A stretch of DNA of 64,000 nucleotides from Cohnella phaseoli (GTDB taxonomy: Bacteria; Bacillota; Bacilli; Paenibacillales; Paenibacillaceae), in NCBI RefSeq assembly GCF_003386235.1, contig NZ_QRDZ01000010.1, forward strand, positions 1 to 64,000. Reading direction: 5' to 3'. Positions 36,271 through 45,322 of the stretch are shown one piece after another. The position numbers and the translations under genes are program-made. The notes below the pieces were generated by a model that had not been told where the DNA came from, made no database searches, and saw nothing but the letters and a program-made list of their open reading frames with translations. The number at the start of each line of letters is the position of its first letter. Position 1 is the first letter of the stretch.

Positions 36271-36657
36271 ATGAAGTTAACCCATACTCGCTTGCTCGTA
36301 GATTGCTTTAAGGAATGTTTTATTTTTTACCGGGATGTGATGGGATTTGAACCCATTTGGGGAACAGAAGAGGGCAAATATGCCGATTTCAATACAGGTA
36401 ATACCACACTCGCTCTTTATGATAGAAAATCCATGGCTGATGCGATCGACTGTTCTTATTCAGTACACGATCATTTTAATGATCGGGCAGTAATTGTCTT
36501 TCAGGTGAATGATGTAGACAAGGCATTTCTTGAACTGAAGGAAAAAGTCAACTTTATGTCGGAGCCGATTTCTAGACAATATGGGATAAGAAGCGTTAAT
36601 TTCAGAGATCCCGCAGGGAACTTAATCGAGTTGTATCACGAAATTCCAACAGAATAA
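36271..36657 (+). CDS. VOC-superfamily (glyoxalase/bleomycin-resistance-like) protein
   Basis: 128-aa metal-dependent-fold protein with two beta-alpha-beta-beta-beta halves: TRLLVDCFKECFIFYRDVMGFEP in the first (in two parts) and AVIVFQVNDVDKAFLELKE then FRDPAGNLIELYHE in the second. The Glu of IELYHE fits a metal ligand; His at position 5 of LTHTR is another candidate. The ATG at 36271 follows GGGGGAGA; an ATG 27 bp earlier is less likely. Substrate unknown. Confidence 0.85.
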   Translation: MKLTHTRLLVDCFKECFIFYRDVMGFEPIWGTEEGKYADFNTGNTTLALYDRKSMADAIDCSYSVHDHFNDRAVIVFQVNDVDKAFLELKEKVNFMSEPISRQYGIRSVNFRDPAGNLIELYHEIPTE

Positions 36658-36707
36658 AATTGGAAAATTCATCGGTGATAAAGTTTTGATGGTTAGGAAT
36701 CAAATTT

Positions 36708-37652
36708 CTATGATATGGAATTTTCAATAGCTTTGTAATGCTCTGTGTTTTCAAATGCCATAGTAAGACGCGGTAAAGGTATACCTAATTTTTTTGCTTC
36801 TCTCACAACTTCAAGTACCGCAAAACCTGCTTTACTGTTGTTGTATTCCACAAAAAGTCGCGGTAAGCTGCCCTTTGCAAAAATAACCTTGTTAAAAAGT
36901 ATGCCGAGAAGTGTCGGTGGAATTTTAGTCAGCAGGAGGGAAATGGCATCAAGTTTTGCCCCTCTTGCTTTAAGTACAGGGATCATTTCTCTCATATTTA
37001 ACCCAACATTTGCAAATGAGGTCCTATGGTTCATGAGCGCTGGAAAACTTCCCAGTTTTAACACCTCGGTCTCCATAGCTGCATTCATGGCAAAGTGATT
37101 CCATAACCAGTTTTGCATATCCTTTACCCAATTAATTTTAAAATGGGCACTTTCAAAGCATTCCTTGACCAATTGGTTATTATGCTCGGTGCCTACCCGT
37201 GGTTTTTCAAGAAATATCATTTTCAAAAAGCCACCTCTAAGCCTATTGTCCGCTATGCCGCCTCCTCCTCCGGGGAAGCCAAAGACAACATTATTCATAG
37301 ACAATGGCGAGATCGATGATTTCAAATCTTGCCAAACATTATTGAATATTAGGACAGGGGTGTTTCCAGCAGCAGTCGATAGTAATTGGGCTGCTTCTGG
37401 AAGCTGTTCCGTGTTGACACTCACAATAATGAGATCGTAATTCGGGCTCAGCTCCTCATGAAGTTTGACGTTCCAGCTTTCTTTTATTAGCTGTTTCCCT
37501 CTTCGTGCGTCCCACATTTCAAGCTCTATATGGCTTCCGAAGGTTTCCTTTCTCCCTTTTCTAACGTAAAACTCAACGGTATGCCCTGCCTGTTCAAAAG
37601 CCCAAGCATATTGCGTCGATATCACACCTCTACCGAAAAATAAAATTCTCAT
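36708..37652 (-). CDS. Ketopantoate reductase-like NAD(P)-dependent oxidoreductase
   Basis: 314-aa protein with an N-terminal Rossmann fold (MRILFFGRGVISTQYAWAF, the glycine motif being GRGVIS), then RKGRKETFGSHI, and VSVNTEQLPEAAQLL. The helical C-terminal domain (about 180-300) is of ApbA/PanE type but the overall sequence is divergent from real ketopantoate reductases, so the substrate is uncertain. The start at 37652 has AGGGAGG upstream; the longer open frame is unsupported. It is divergent from the TetR gene at 37801 and is probably its target. Confidence 0.8.
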   Translation of the reverse strand: MRILFFGRGVISTQYAWAFEQAGHTVEFYVRKGRKETFGSHIELEMWDARRGKQLIKESWNVKLHEELSPNYDLIIVSVNTEQLPEAAQLLSTAAGNTPVLIFNNVWQDLKSSISPLSMNNVVFGFPGGGGGIADNRLRGGFLKMIFLEKPRVGTEHNNQLVKECFESAHFKINWVKDMQNWLWNHFAMNAAMETEVLKLGSFPALMNHRTSFANVGLNMREMIPVLKARGAKLDAISLLLTKIPPTLLGILFNKVIFAKGSLPRLFVEYNNSKAGFAVLEVVREAKKLGIPLPRLTMAFENTEHYKAIENSIS

Positions 37653-37683
37653 GTTAGCCTCCCTAAAATAGTTGATAATCCTT

Positions 37684-37745
37684 GTTGATGATCCAACAAC
37701 GTGTTGTATGATGTTATTGTATAGATTCACTATAGGGTCATCAAC
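37684..37745. promoter_or_regulatory. Candidate operator region between the reductase and TetR genes
   Basis: GTTGATGATCC (37684-37694) and GGGTCATCAAC (37735-37745) are inverted arms matching at 10 of 11 positions, and a smaller CAACA-ACG-TGTTG repeat lies at 37694-37706. One or both may bind the TetR protein encoded at 37801. Confidence 0.4.
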
Positions 37746-37800
37746 CATCAGATTTTTAATATCTGTCGGATAATCGATTGAGCAGAAAATGGAGGCAAAA

Positions 37801-38358
37801 ATGAAAAAGCAACCTGAAATTACGGACAAGACAAGGCAAACCTTTATAAATGTATTCTGTGATTTATATAGCCAAAAACCAATCGAAAAAATATCCATTC
37901 AAGAAATTGCCAACCAATCAGGATATAATCGCAGTACATTTTATCAATACTTTACGGATATCTATGAGTTGTTGGACTACGTTGAAGAGCGTGTCATGAA
38001 ATCCATTAACGAGGAAATGGCAAGCAGAGAGTTTTCTACACATTCTTTCCAAGATGCACTTCAATGTTTGGAAAATGCAGAGGAAATTTCTGTTTTTAAA
38101 GCCCTCTTGGGCGACTATGGTGCTGTTCATTTTGTTGAACGCCTGAAAAGAGAAATCCCCTTTGAGAAATTGATTGTGAATTTTCCATCAAATGAGGTCT
38201 TAGCACCCTACATAATTGAGTTTTACATATCCACACTAATATCTATATTTCGCCTTTGGATACGCAACGGCAAAGATCTATCGTCGGAAGAATTGGTCAA
38301 GTTGGTAGATAGCCTATTTGCAAATGGGATAACACCGTATCATAGCTCTGGCGCGTGA
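37801..38358 (+). CDS. TetR/AcrR-family transcriptional regulator
   Basis: 185-aa repressor from the ATG at 37801 (ATGGAGG upstream). The helix-turn-helix (about 10-55) includes TRQTFINVFCDLYSQKP, ISIQEIANQSGYNRSTFYQYFTDI and YELLDYVEERVM. The rest is a helical ligand domain. It is divergent from the ketopantoate-reductase-like gene, which it probably represses; the inducing ligand is unknown. Confidence 0.92.
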   Translation: MKKQPEITDKTRQTFINVFCDLYSQKPIEKISIQEIANQSGYNRSTFYQYFTDIYELLDYVEERVMKSINEEMASREFSTHSFQDALQCLENAEEISVFKALLGDYGAVHFVERLKREIPFEKLIVNFPSNEVLAPYIIEFYISTLISIFRLWIRNGKDLSSEELVKLVDSLFANGITPYHSSGA

Positions 38359-38465
38359 TTTAGGGCCACATTCCTGAAGGGGGAGAGTCTTTCATAATTC
38401 TTTCACTGCTCTATGTTATGATGGCGCTGAAAACCAGGTGGCATTATAGCACTAGGAGGAGAATT

Positions 38466-41400
38466 ATGAATCAGTGGAAGAAACAAGGCGTTTTGGTTTT
38501 AGTCGTCTGCATGCTGGTAGTTGGATTTTACCCAGGAGGGTTAACGGGAACTGCTCATGCAGCGGGTCCTTTTGCAGAGGGTAGCGGAACATCTGAAGAT
38601 CCGTTTCAGATCGCAACAGCAGAACAATTTTATGAGATCAGGAATTATTCATCGAGTCATTTTGTTCTAAACAATGACATCGATTTAAGTACGTCTAGCG
38701 CATCTTCCGACTGGGTTCCGATCCCTGACTTTACAGGCAGCTTGGACGGCCAAGGTCATCGTATTACGAATTTGTATATTCATAGTACAGGAAACAACGT
38801 CGGACTGTTCGCCAAGGTTGGGAGTGCTTTGAGTAATGGGATTGTACATAATTTGGAAGTGCATGCCTCTCAAGTTCAGGGGATGGATAATGTAGGTATT
38901 CTGGCCGGCACCAATTTTGGCTCTATCGAAAATGTCAGTGTTACAGGAGCTGTATATGGGCAGAAAAGTACAGGCGGTTTGATCGGTTTTAATAATCAAA
39001 TCGTTAATCGCCAACACAGGGTATTCAACAGCCATGCCGATGTATATGTGTCCGGAGTTATGAATGTAGGCGGTCTGATCGGCGACAGCTCCCGGAGCGA
39101 TATTATCAATAGCTCTGCGTCTGGTATTGTTATAGGTCAAGGTAATCACGTGGGCGGTCTAATCGGTCAGAATGGCTCGAGCGTTACCCAAGGAAGTCAC
39201 GCAACAAGTCAAGTCCAGGGTGTCGATAAGGTAGGCGGCCTGGTTGGTCGCAGTTTTACAAGTGATTACTCGGATAGTTCGGCAGCAGGTCAAGTTCACG
39301 GTGAGGATAATGTAGGCGGCTTGATTGGGGTTATAGAGGGGACTGACCATAGAACAATTTCTCAAAGCTCGGCGACAGGTGATGTCAGTGGTAAAAAATA
39401 TGTAGGCGGCTTGATCGGATATGGCCTGAATAGTGCCATCACAGACAGCTCTGCATCGGGTGACGTTACAGGTCGGGGCGACTATGTTGGCGGTTTAATT
39501 GGGCATGCTCTGGAAAGTATCGTATCACACAGCTCTGCATCAGGCTCGGTCGTAAGCAAGGGCGGCTATGTAGGCGGTTTAATCGGACAATCTCGAGATG
39601 GCGACGTTTCCGATAGTTTTGCAACAGGCGATGTGAAGGCGAACCTGCGTTATATCGGTGGTTTAATTGGCCGCAATAGGGGGGGAGACGTCTCTAATAG
39701 TTACGCGACAGGAGCAGTTGTCGGTGACTTCGGATCTGTAGTAGGTGACTTTGGGTATGTCGGCGGCTTGATTGGTCGTAGTTCAGACGGGGATGAGGTG
39801 AAAGACAGCTTTGCTACAGGTAGTGTAACGGCCAATAGTGATTACATTGGCGGTTTAATAGGATATGCGGTAGGGAATGTTACCAATAGTTATGCAATAG
39901 GTCATGTTGATGGCGAACGGTATGTAGGCGGTTTGATCGGTGATTTTAGAAATGGTGATATTTCAAAGAGTTTGGCAGAGGGAATGGTTGCTGGTGAGGA
40001 CTATATAGGAGGTCTCGCGGGATTCATTAAGGAAGGAAACACCTCAAAGAGTTCTGCATTCGGGGATGTTCGGGGCGATAGAAGTGTAGGCGGTTTGGTC
40101 GGTGAATATATAACGGGCACGATCACTGAAAGCTCTGCAATGGGGAGTGTCACGGGTAGCCGTAATGAAGGGGGGCTCGTGGGCAGCTTTCAAGAGGGCG
40201 ACGTTACCTTAAGTTATGCTGCAGGCGAAGTAAAGGGTCATAAAAACACGGGCGGGTTGATCGGTGAGTTTGTAAATAGCTCTGTCACCTACAGCTATGC
40301 TGCAGGGAATGTCGCGGGTGAGGTTGACGCCGGCGGTTTAATCGGAGGAAATAGGAAGGGTGACATCTCTTTTTCTTTTGCAATCGGGAATGTGTCTGGT
40401 TGCGATGATATCGGAGGTTTAGTGGGTGACAACGATCAAGCGAAAATATCCAATAGCTATGCTACAGTTAATTTAACAGGGATGTGCAATCCAAGCTCTG
40501 ATTCAATGGGAGGTCTTGTCGGGGATAATTCCGGAACCATTGAAAATAGTTTTGCGAAAGGTTCGATCGCCGGACAGATCACTAGAGCCGGTGGTTTAGT
40601 GGGTGACAACCGCTATATCGAAGGAAACATCGCGAACAGTTATTACGATAAGGAGTTATCGGGGCAATCAGATAACATCGGTAAGGGCTTAACTTCTGAA
40701 CAAATGAAAGATATTTCCAACTACGAGGACTGGGACTTCGATACCTTATGGAAAGTAGATCAGCATCATGATGGTTATCCTTATTTAATAGGAATGGAGA
40801 GCATGCAAGCTTTCTTAACTTATATGGGGAATGATTCGAACGATGATAGCGGGTTGTATGTAAGTAAGCCCTATAAGACTGGCTCTTTAGTGACTATAGA
40901 GGATCTTGATTGGACAAGGACAGGACATCTCCTCCAAGGGTGGAACACAGAGTCTGATGGCAGTGGTGTACCCTATGGGATCGGTGATACGACACAATTA
41001 ACTAGCAGCTTGCTGCTCTATGCCAATTGGCAGCCTATCCGTTCGGACAATGCGAATCTGGCAAATCTTAAGATTATCGCGGCTGGTGAAGAGTTAGCGT
41101 TATCTCCAGAATTTGCGGTAGAGGAGAAAAGTTATCGAACGGAAACCACGTCAAGGGAAGCAACGATTATAGCGGCTCCTTCTGATGCAAGAGCTACAGT
41201 GAGCTTGGAAGGAGACGAGCTGGCTGGAGAGAAAACAGTCGTTCTTGTCGAAGGAGACAATTGGTTTGAGCTTGTCGTGACAGCAGAGAACGGCGAGACA
41301 GAAACCTATAGCCTGACGATTCATCGTAAGGGTGTTCCAACAACACCGGGGAATCAACAGGGCGGCGGATCGGGATGGTCGCAGTCTAACAACGCCAATC

Positions 41401-42254
41401 TTGCCGACTTGAACGTTATCTTAGAGGGGAAGAAGCTGGTCTTATCACCAGAGTTTGCGCTAGAGGAGACGAGTTATCGAGCGGAAGCAAGGTCTAGTAA
41501 GGCAACGATTAAAGTGACTCCTTCCGATGCAAAAGCTACGGTTTCCTTGGGAAAAGAAAGGATAGATGGAGAGAAAACGGTCGCTCTCGAAGAAGGAGAC
41601 AATGTGTTCGAGCTTATCGTGAAGGCAGAGAACGGGACGCTCAAGACCTATCGTCTGACGATTTATCGTGTAGCAACACAGGAAGCGTTGGAACCTCCGG
41701 TATGCTCATTTTCTGACATAACGGGTCACTGGGCGGAGACCTTCCTATGCGAAGCCTTCGAGCGAGGAATTGTAAACGGTCATACGGAAACGAGGTTTAG
41801 TCCGCAAAGCGGCATCACACGAGTCGAGTTCGCAGCGATCTTGCTCCGAACAGTGGGTCTGGCTTCTTCGGCTCCCACATTGACCGAGCATCGCTTTGTG
41901 GATCAGGATCAAATTCCCGCTTGGGCGACATCTACGGTTCATATTGCGGTGGAGAAGGGTCTATTATCCGGATATCCGGATCATTCGCTTCGACCGTTGC
42001 ATAACGTGAGTCGGGCAGAGATGGCGACGATGATAGGGAGAGCGATGAAGTGGGGGAACTCGCCGGGGAACACAACCTTCCGCGATGATGCCGATATACC
42101 GCATTGGGCTAAGGGGTATATCCAAGAAGTTGTGGCGAGAGGTTTACTGAATGGGCGTGGCAACAATCGATTTAGTCCGTTAGAGTCGGCGACAAGAGCG
42201 GAAGCAACTGTGCTGCTGCTAAGATTAGGGCATGTTATTGACGAGTTAAACTAG
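38466..42254 (+). CDS. Giant cell-surface protein with about 20 GLUG repeats, cadherin-like domains and three SLH domains
   Basis: 1262-aa exported protein. The ATG at 38466 follows AGGAGGA; the signal peptide ends at TAHAA (about 34). From about 100 to 760 it is built of about 20 GLUG-type units of 25-35 residues (VGGLIG, then S-x-A-x-G-x-V-x-G), a right-handed beta-helix-like repeat found in bacterial adhesins. A Listeria-Bacteroides-type repeat (GWNTESDGSGVPYG, about 830-860) follows. Two paralogous cadherin-like domains (about 865-960 and 980-1070) and three SLH domains (FSDITGHWAE, FVDQDQIPAW, FRDDADIPHW) end the protein. It is an S-layer-bound adhesin candidate, in the same architecture class as 24790. 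Confidence 0.9.
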   Translation: MNQWKKQGVLVLVVCMLVVGFYPGGLTGTAHAAGPFAEGSGTSEDPFQIATAEQFYEIRNYSSSHFVLNNDIDLSTSSASSDWVPIPDFTGSLDGQGHRITNLYIHSTGNNVGLFAKVGSALSNGIVHNLEVHASQVQGMDNVGILAGTNFGSIENVSVTGAVYGQKSTGGLIGFNNQIVNRQHRVFNSHADVYVSGVMNVGGLIGDSSRSDIINSSASGIVIGQGNHVGGLIGQNGSSVTQGSHATSQVQGVDKVGGLVGRSFTSDYSDSSAAGQVHGEDNVGGLIGVIEGTDHRTISQSSATGDVSGKKYVGGLIGYGLNSAITDSSASGDVTGRGDYVGGLIGHALESIVSHSSASGSVVSKGGYVGGLIGQSRDGDVSDSFATGDVKANLRYIGGLIGRNRGGDVSNSYATGAVVGDFGSVVGDFGYVGGLIGRSSDGDEVKDSFATGSVTANSDYIGGLIGYAVGNVTNSYAIGHVDGERYVGGLIGDFRNGDISKSLAEGMVAGEDYIGGLAGFIKEGNTSKSSAFGDVRGDRSVGGLVGEYITGTITESSAMGSVTGSRNEGGLVGSFQEGDVTLSYAAGEVKGHKNTGGLIGEFVNSSVTYSYAAGNVAGEVDAGGLIGGNRKGDISFSFAIGNVSGCDDIGGLVGDNDQAKISNSYATVNLTGMCNPSSDSMGGLVGDNSGTIENSFAKGSIAGQITRAGGLVGDNRYIEGNIANSYYDKELSGQSDNIGKGLTSEQMKDISNYEDWDFDTLWKVDQHHDGYPYLIGMESMQAFLTYMGNDSNDDSGLYVSKPYKTGSLVTIEDLDWTRTGHLLQGWNTESDGSGVPYGIGDTTQLTSSLLLYANWQPIRSDNANLANLKIIAAGEELALSPEFAVEEKSYRTETTSREATIIAAPSDARATVSLEGDELAGEKTVVLVEGDNWFELVVTAENGETETYSLTIHRKGVPTTPGNQQGGGSGWSQSNNANLADLNVILEGKKLVLSPEFALEETSYRAEARSSKATIKVTPSDAKATVSLGKERIDGEKTVALEEGDNVFELIVKAENGTLKTYRLTIYRVATQEALEPPVCSFSDITGHWAETFLCEAFERGIVNGHTETRFSPQSGITRVEFAAILLRTVGLASSAPTLTEHRFVDQDQIPAWATSTVHIAVEKGLLSGYPDHSLRPLHNVSRAEMATMIGRAMKWGNSPGNTTFRDDADIPHWAKGYIQEVVARGLLNGRGNNRFSPLESATRAEATVLLLRLGHVIDELN

Positions 42255-42299
42255 GGAGAAAGAAAAATTAAACCGGAGATGTGCGGACGGAAATAGCGG

Positions 42300-42325
42300 A
42301 GAGGGGCGACAAGCCCCTCTTTTTT
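42300..42325 (+). terminator. Rho-independent terminator after the GLUG/SLH gene
   Basis: AGAGGGGC (42300-42307) and GCCCCTCT (42313-42320) form a perfect stem followed by TTTTT. Confidence 0.85.
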
Positions 42326-42382
42326 GCATGCTATCCAATTGACCGGAGATCATGTCGAGTCCGCGGGGAACGAGCCTGTCTA

Positions 42383-42411
42383 TTGTTGAGAATGGTTTTC
42401 AGTGCTATGAT
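42383..42411 (+). promoter_or_regulatory. Promoter with Fur-like box for the AraC siderophore regulator
   Basis: TTGTTG (42383-42388) and TATGAT (42406-42411) are 17 bp apart. Between them TGAGAATGGTTTTCA (42387-42401) matches the Fur 7-1-7 consensus at 11 of 14 positions, placed so that Fur would block RNA polymerase. Confidence 0.5.
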
Positions 42412-42458
42412 CGATGAAAAAATGTACAGGAGCATTTCAAGCAAGGGGGGAGTCGCGC

Positions 42459-44150
42459 GTGTCGCTTTATTGGGAAGAAAGGCGGGACATGGAGCAAGTA
42501 TTGTTTCGGTGGCAGGGGCTGCAGACGCTCGAAGCCTACTTAAAGCCGATTGCGAGCCATTTCTATACAAGGAATAACGTCTTGATCTATGTGACGGGCG
42601 GCAGTGCGGACTGGACAATCAATGAGCAGGTTATTAGGCTTGAGCCGGGAAGTCTTGCTGGCATTGCGGCTGGTTCGCAGGTGGAGATTATACATGCTGT
42701 CGGGTTTGGACTGAAGGGCTGGGTCATTGACTTTTGCCAATATGAGGTGCTGCGCACAGATCCGCATGGGGGAGAGCTGATGCGGCAAAAGTGGTCGGTT
42801 CCTGCAGAAGGACCGGTCGTATTGGATATTTTGGCGAAAGATGAGGTTGGGGAGCAGTTGGAGCAGCTGGCGTTTCCGGGAAAAGGACGCAGCGGTATCG
42901 AGCAGGAATTGATTCGCCAGCAGTTGCTTTACTTGTTGCTGGACACGTTGTACAAAGCGGCATATAGCGGAGAACAGACCGGCAATCAAGCTGTGAAGGA
43001 CAAGCAAATTGCGAATAAAGCAGCGGATCAGGCTGTGCTGAATTCCATTGATTATGTGCATCAGCATTACGACAAGTCGCTTACGAGGGAAGCGATGGCG
43101 AAGTTGGCGGATCTTAGTCCATGGCACTACTCGCGCAAATTCCGAGCCATGACAGGAAAGCCGCCGCTTGAATATTTGAATCAATATCGGATATTCCGAG
43201 CGCAGGAACGCTTGCTGTTGGCTGGCGCCCTGGCTCAAGACGTTGCCAAACAGGTGGGCTTTGAGGACGCCTATTATTTCAGCCGCCGGTTCAAGCAATT
43301 TACTGGAGTCTCGCCCAAATCCTATGTTCGGAGCGTCGCCAGCAGCCGTATTTGCGTGTTATCGGCGACTTATGCAGAGTCGCTGCTGGCGCTGGGGATT
43401 GTGCCGCATTCGGTGCTGGTAGTCCCGTTGCTGTTGCCCGAGCACCAGCGGAAGGCCTTTGAACGGCACGGGGTAAAAATGATTCCTGTCCCGCAATATA
43501 TGATTGATTACCAAGCCATTCAGGCGGAACGGACCCAGTTTATTGTCAGCCCTATGATAAGCGAGGGGACGAGGCGACATCTGATGACGATTGCTCCGAT
43601 GGCAATCGGCTTTGCGGCCGATATGATGGGGGCGATCTCCCAATTGGCGGTCTTGTTTCGCAGGGAGCGGGAAGCGGAGCGAGTATATGCGGCTATTAGC
43701 GCTGCTGCGGCAGAGGCGCGCAATCAACTGGCAGACGTGATACGAACCCGTGCTACTGTGATGGTGCTGCGTGTGGAGCCTTTTGGATATCGTTACTTGG
43801 GGGCCCATTCCTTCGGCGTCTCTCGCATCCTCTATCGCGAGCTGGGATTGACGATTCCGTCTGTTCTGAACGAGGGTCAGGGCTGGTTTAACCCCCTGCG
43901 CCTGGAACAGTTGCCGCTTGCCAATCCGCGTTATATTTTTGTTGAGAATCGTATTACGGAAGGCGAGGATAATCAGCAGTCGTTGCAGGCATTGATGAGC
44001 AGTAAATACTGGCGTCAACTGGACGCGGTTCAAAACAATCGTGTTTTCCACGTCGAAACAGGTCTGTGGGTCAACGGTTGCGGACCTATCGGACATGCGG
44101 AAATACTGCGTCAGATTATTGCAAGCATTACGAAACAGGCAGCACAATAA
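42459..44150 (+). CDS. AraC-family regulator with siderophore-binding-protein-like sensor domain (Btr-like)
   Basis: 563-aa cytoplasmic regulator. The GTG start at 42459 follows AAGGGGGGAG; an upstream ATG lacks a site. Domains: cupin-like N-terminal half (about 10-150), AraC double helix-turn-helix (about 190-290; DLSPWHYSRKFRAMTGKPP and DAYYFSRRFKQFTGVSPKSY), then a C-terminal periplasmic-binding-protein fold (about 300-560). That last domain resembles the lipoprotein encoded next door (both have RVEP-x2-YRYLG and a GLTIP/GLNTP region). Bacillus subtilis Btr has this layout and activates siderophore uptake when loaded with Fe-bacillibactin. A Fur-like box lies in its promoter. Confidence 0.88.
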   Translation: MSLYWEERRDMEQVLFRWQGLQTLEAYLKPIASHFYTRNNVLIYVTGGSADWTINEQVIRLEPGSLAGIAAGSQVEIIHAVGFGLKGWVIDFCQYEVLRTDPHGGELMRQKWSVPAEGPVVLDILAKDEVGEQLEQLAFPGKGRSGIEQELIRQQLLYLLLDTLYKAAYSGEQTGNQAVKDKQIANKAADQAVLNSIDYVHQHYDKSLTREAMAKLADLSPWHYSRKFRAMTGKPPLEYLNQYRIFRAQERLLLAGALAQDVAKQVGFEDAYYFSRRFKQFTGVSPKSYVRSVASSRICVLSATYAESLLALGIVPHSVLVVPLLLPEHQRKAFERHGVKMIPVPQYMIDYQAIQAERTQFIVSPMISEGTRRHLMTIAPMAIGFAADMMGAISQLAVLFRREREAERVYAAISAAAAEARNQLADVIRTRATVMVLRVEPFGYRYLGAHSFGVSRILYRELGLTIPSVLNEGQGWFNPLRLEQLPLANPRYIFVENRITEGEDNQQSLQALMSSKYWRQLDAVQNNRVFHVETGLWVNGCGPIGHAEILRQIIASITKQAAQ

Positions 44151-44212
44151 TCACAGATTTTAAGCACAATCGCCCATGGAGCATGGAACCCATTTTCGCT
44201 ATTATTTGATAA

Positions 44213-44227
44213 TGATAATTATTATCA
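44213..44227. promoter_or_regulatory. Perfect Fur box
   Basis: TGATAATTATTATCA is identical to the 7-1-7 Fur consensus, embedded in a longer A/T inverted repeat (44207-44229). It lies 27 bp upstream of the binding-protein start, so iron-replete Fur would shut this operon off. Confidence 0.9.
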
Positions 44228-44253
44228 ACAAAATAGAGGGGAGTATATTTGTA

Positions 44254-45312
44254 ATGTATAACCGTATTGTTGTGTTCGTGGTGACGGCAATGTTGCTTAT
44301 TGGACTGACGGCGTGTGCAGACGGCAATGACAAGACAGTTGCAACACCATCAGGGAGTGCAAGCACGGGGACGGGGTCTGGCAACGAAGCAAATCATTCC
44401 GGTTCAGAGGAAGAGCCGCCTGCGGAGAAGCAAGCGGGAGAGACGCATGTCTACAAGGGCCCTTTGGGGGAAGTCGCTGTTCCGGTTCAGCCCAAGAAGC
44501 TGCTAGTGATGAATACCAGATATGCGGAATATCTAATTGAGATGGGAGTTAAGCCGCAATTTGTGGTGTTTATGCCGCTTTTGGAGCCCGAGTATCGAGC
44601 GGATTATTTCACCTCGCACGGCGTAGAACTGATTGAATACCCTCAATATGAGCAGAATTACGAATTGTTACTTAATTTGGGGCCAGATCTGATTTTGGCT
44701 CAAGGTCTTGGCATGGATGAAGCGGTATATGGGCAATTAAGCAAAATTGCGCCAACAGTGGCGCTTGACTCGGGCCCATCCATGGATGAAGCCATGCCGT
44801 TGCTGGCGGAGCTTTTCGGCAAGGAAGCCGAATATGAACAAGCCAAGTCGGCTTTTGATGCTAAGGTGGCCAAAGCAAAGGCGCAGCTTGCGGAAGCTTT
44901 AGGCGATCAGACGGTAATGGTGCTGCGCGTGGAGCCGAATCAATATCGCTATTTGGGACAACATGCCAAGATGGGCAGCAGCCAGCTTTTATATACGCAG
45001 TTGGGGTTGAATACTCCTCCGTATCTGGCTGACGCTCCGGACTGGTTCACCTCGTTATCGGCGGAGGTGCTGCCGGAGGTCGCCCCGGACTATATTTTTA
45101 TCGAGCAGCGGGCAGCCGAGGGCATGGATTCGACGGAATCATGGAATCAACTGATGGAGAGCAGCTTGTGGAAAGGGCTAAAGGCAGTCAAGGAAGGAAA
45201 GGTTTTCCCGCTGGCGACCAATGATTTTGTTCAAGGCGAGGGGCCGGTCGGATACAGTCGTTTGATCGACTATATTGTAAGTTCGTTGATCCCCGGATCA
45301 GACGGAGCGTGA
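44254..45312 (+). CDS. Iron-siderophore ABC importer substrate-binding lipoprotein
   Basis: 352-aa lipoprotein. From ATG 44254 (AGAGGGGAG upstream) the signal peptide ends with LLIGLTAC (Cys21), followed by a Gly/Ser/Glu linker. The FecB/Periplas_BP_2 fold begins at GEVAVPVQPKKLLVMN and shows NLGPDLILAQG and a RVEPNQYRYLGQ segment shared with the AraC sensor at 42459. It probably binds the same ferric siderophore. No permease or ATPase gene follows, so these must be encoded elsewhere. A perfect Fur box precedes it. Confidence 0.9.
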   Translation: MYNRIVVFVVTAMLLIGLTACADGNDKTVATPSGSASTGTGSGNEANHSGSEEEPPAEKQAGETHVYKGPLGEVAVPVQPKKLLVMNTRYAEYLIEMGVKPQFVVFMPLLEPEYRADYFTSHGVELIEYPQYEQNYELLLNLGPDLILAQGLGMDEAVYGQLSKIAPTVALDSGPSMDEAMPLLAELFGKEAEYEQAKSAFDAKVAKAKAQLAEALGDQTVMVLRVEPNQYRYLGQHAKMGSSQLLYTQLGLNTPPYLADAPDWFTSLSAEVLPEVAPDYIFIEQRAAEGMDSTESWNQLMESSLWKGLKAVKEGKVFPLATNDFVQGEGPVGYSRLIDYIVSSLIPGSDGA

Positions 45313-45322
45313 AGGGGGACGT

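Noticed and set aside
38900-40640. Many similar short segments (GGCGGTTTGATCGG-like)
   Set aside because: These are in-frame GLUG protein repeats, not CRISPR or mobile repeats.
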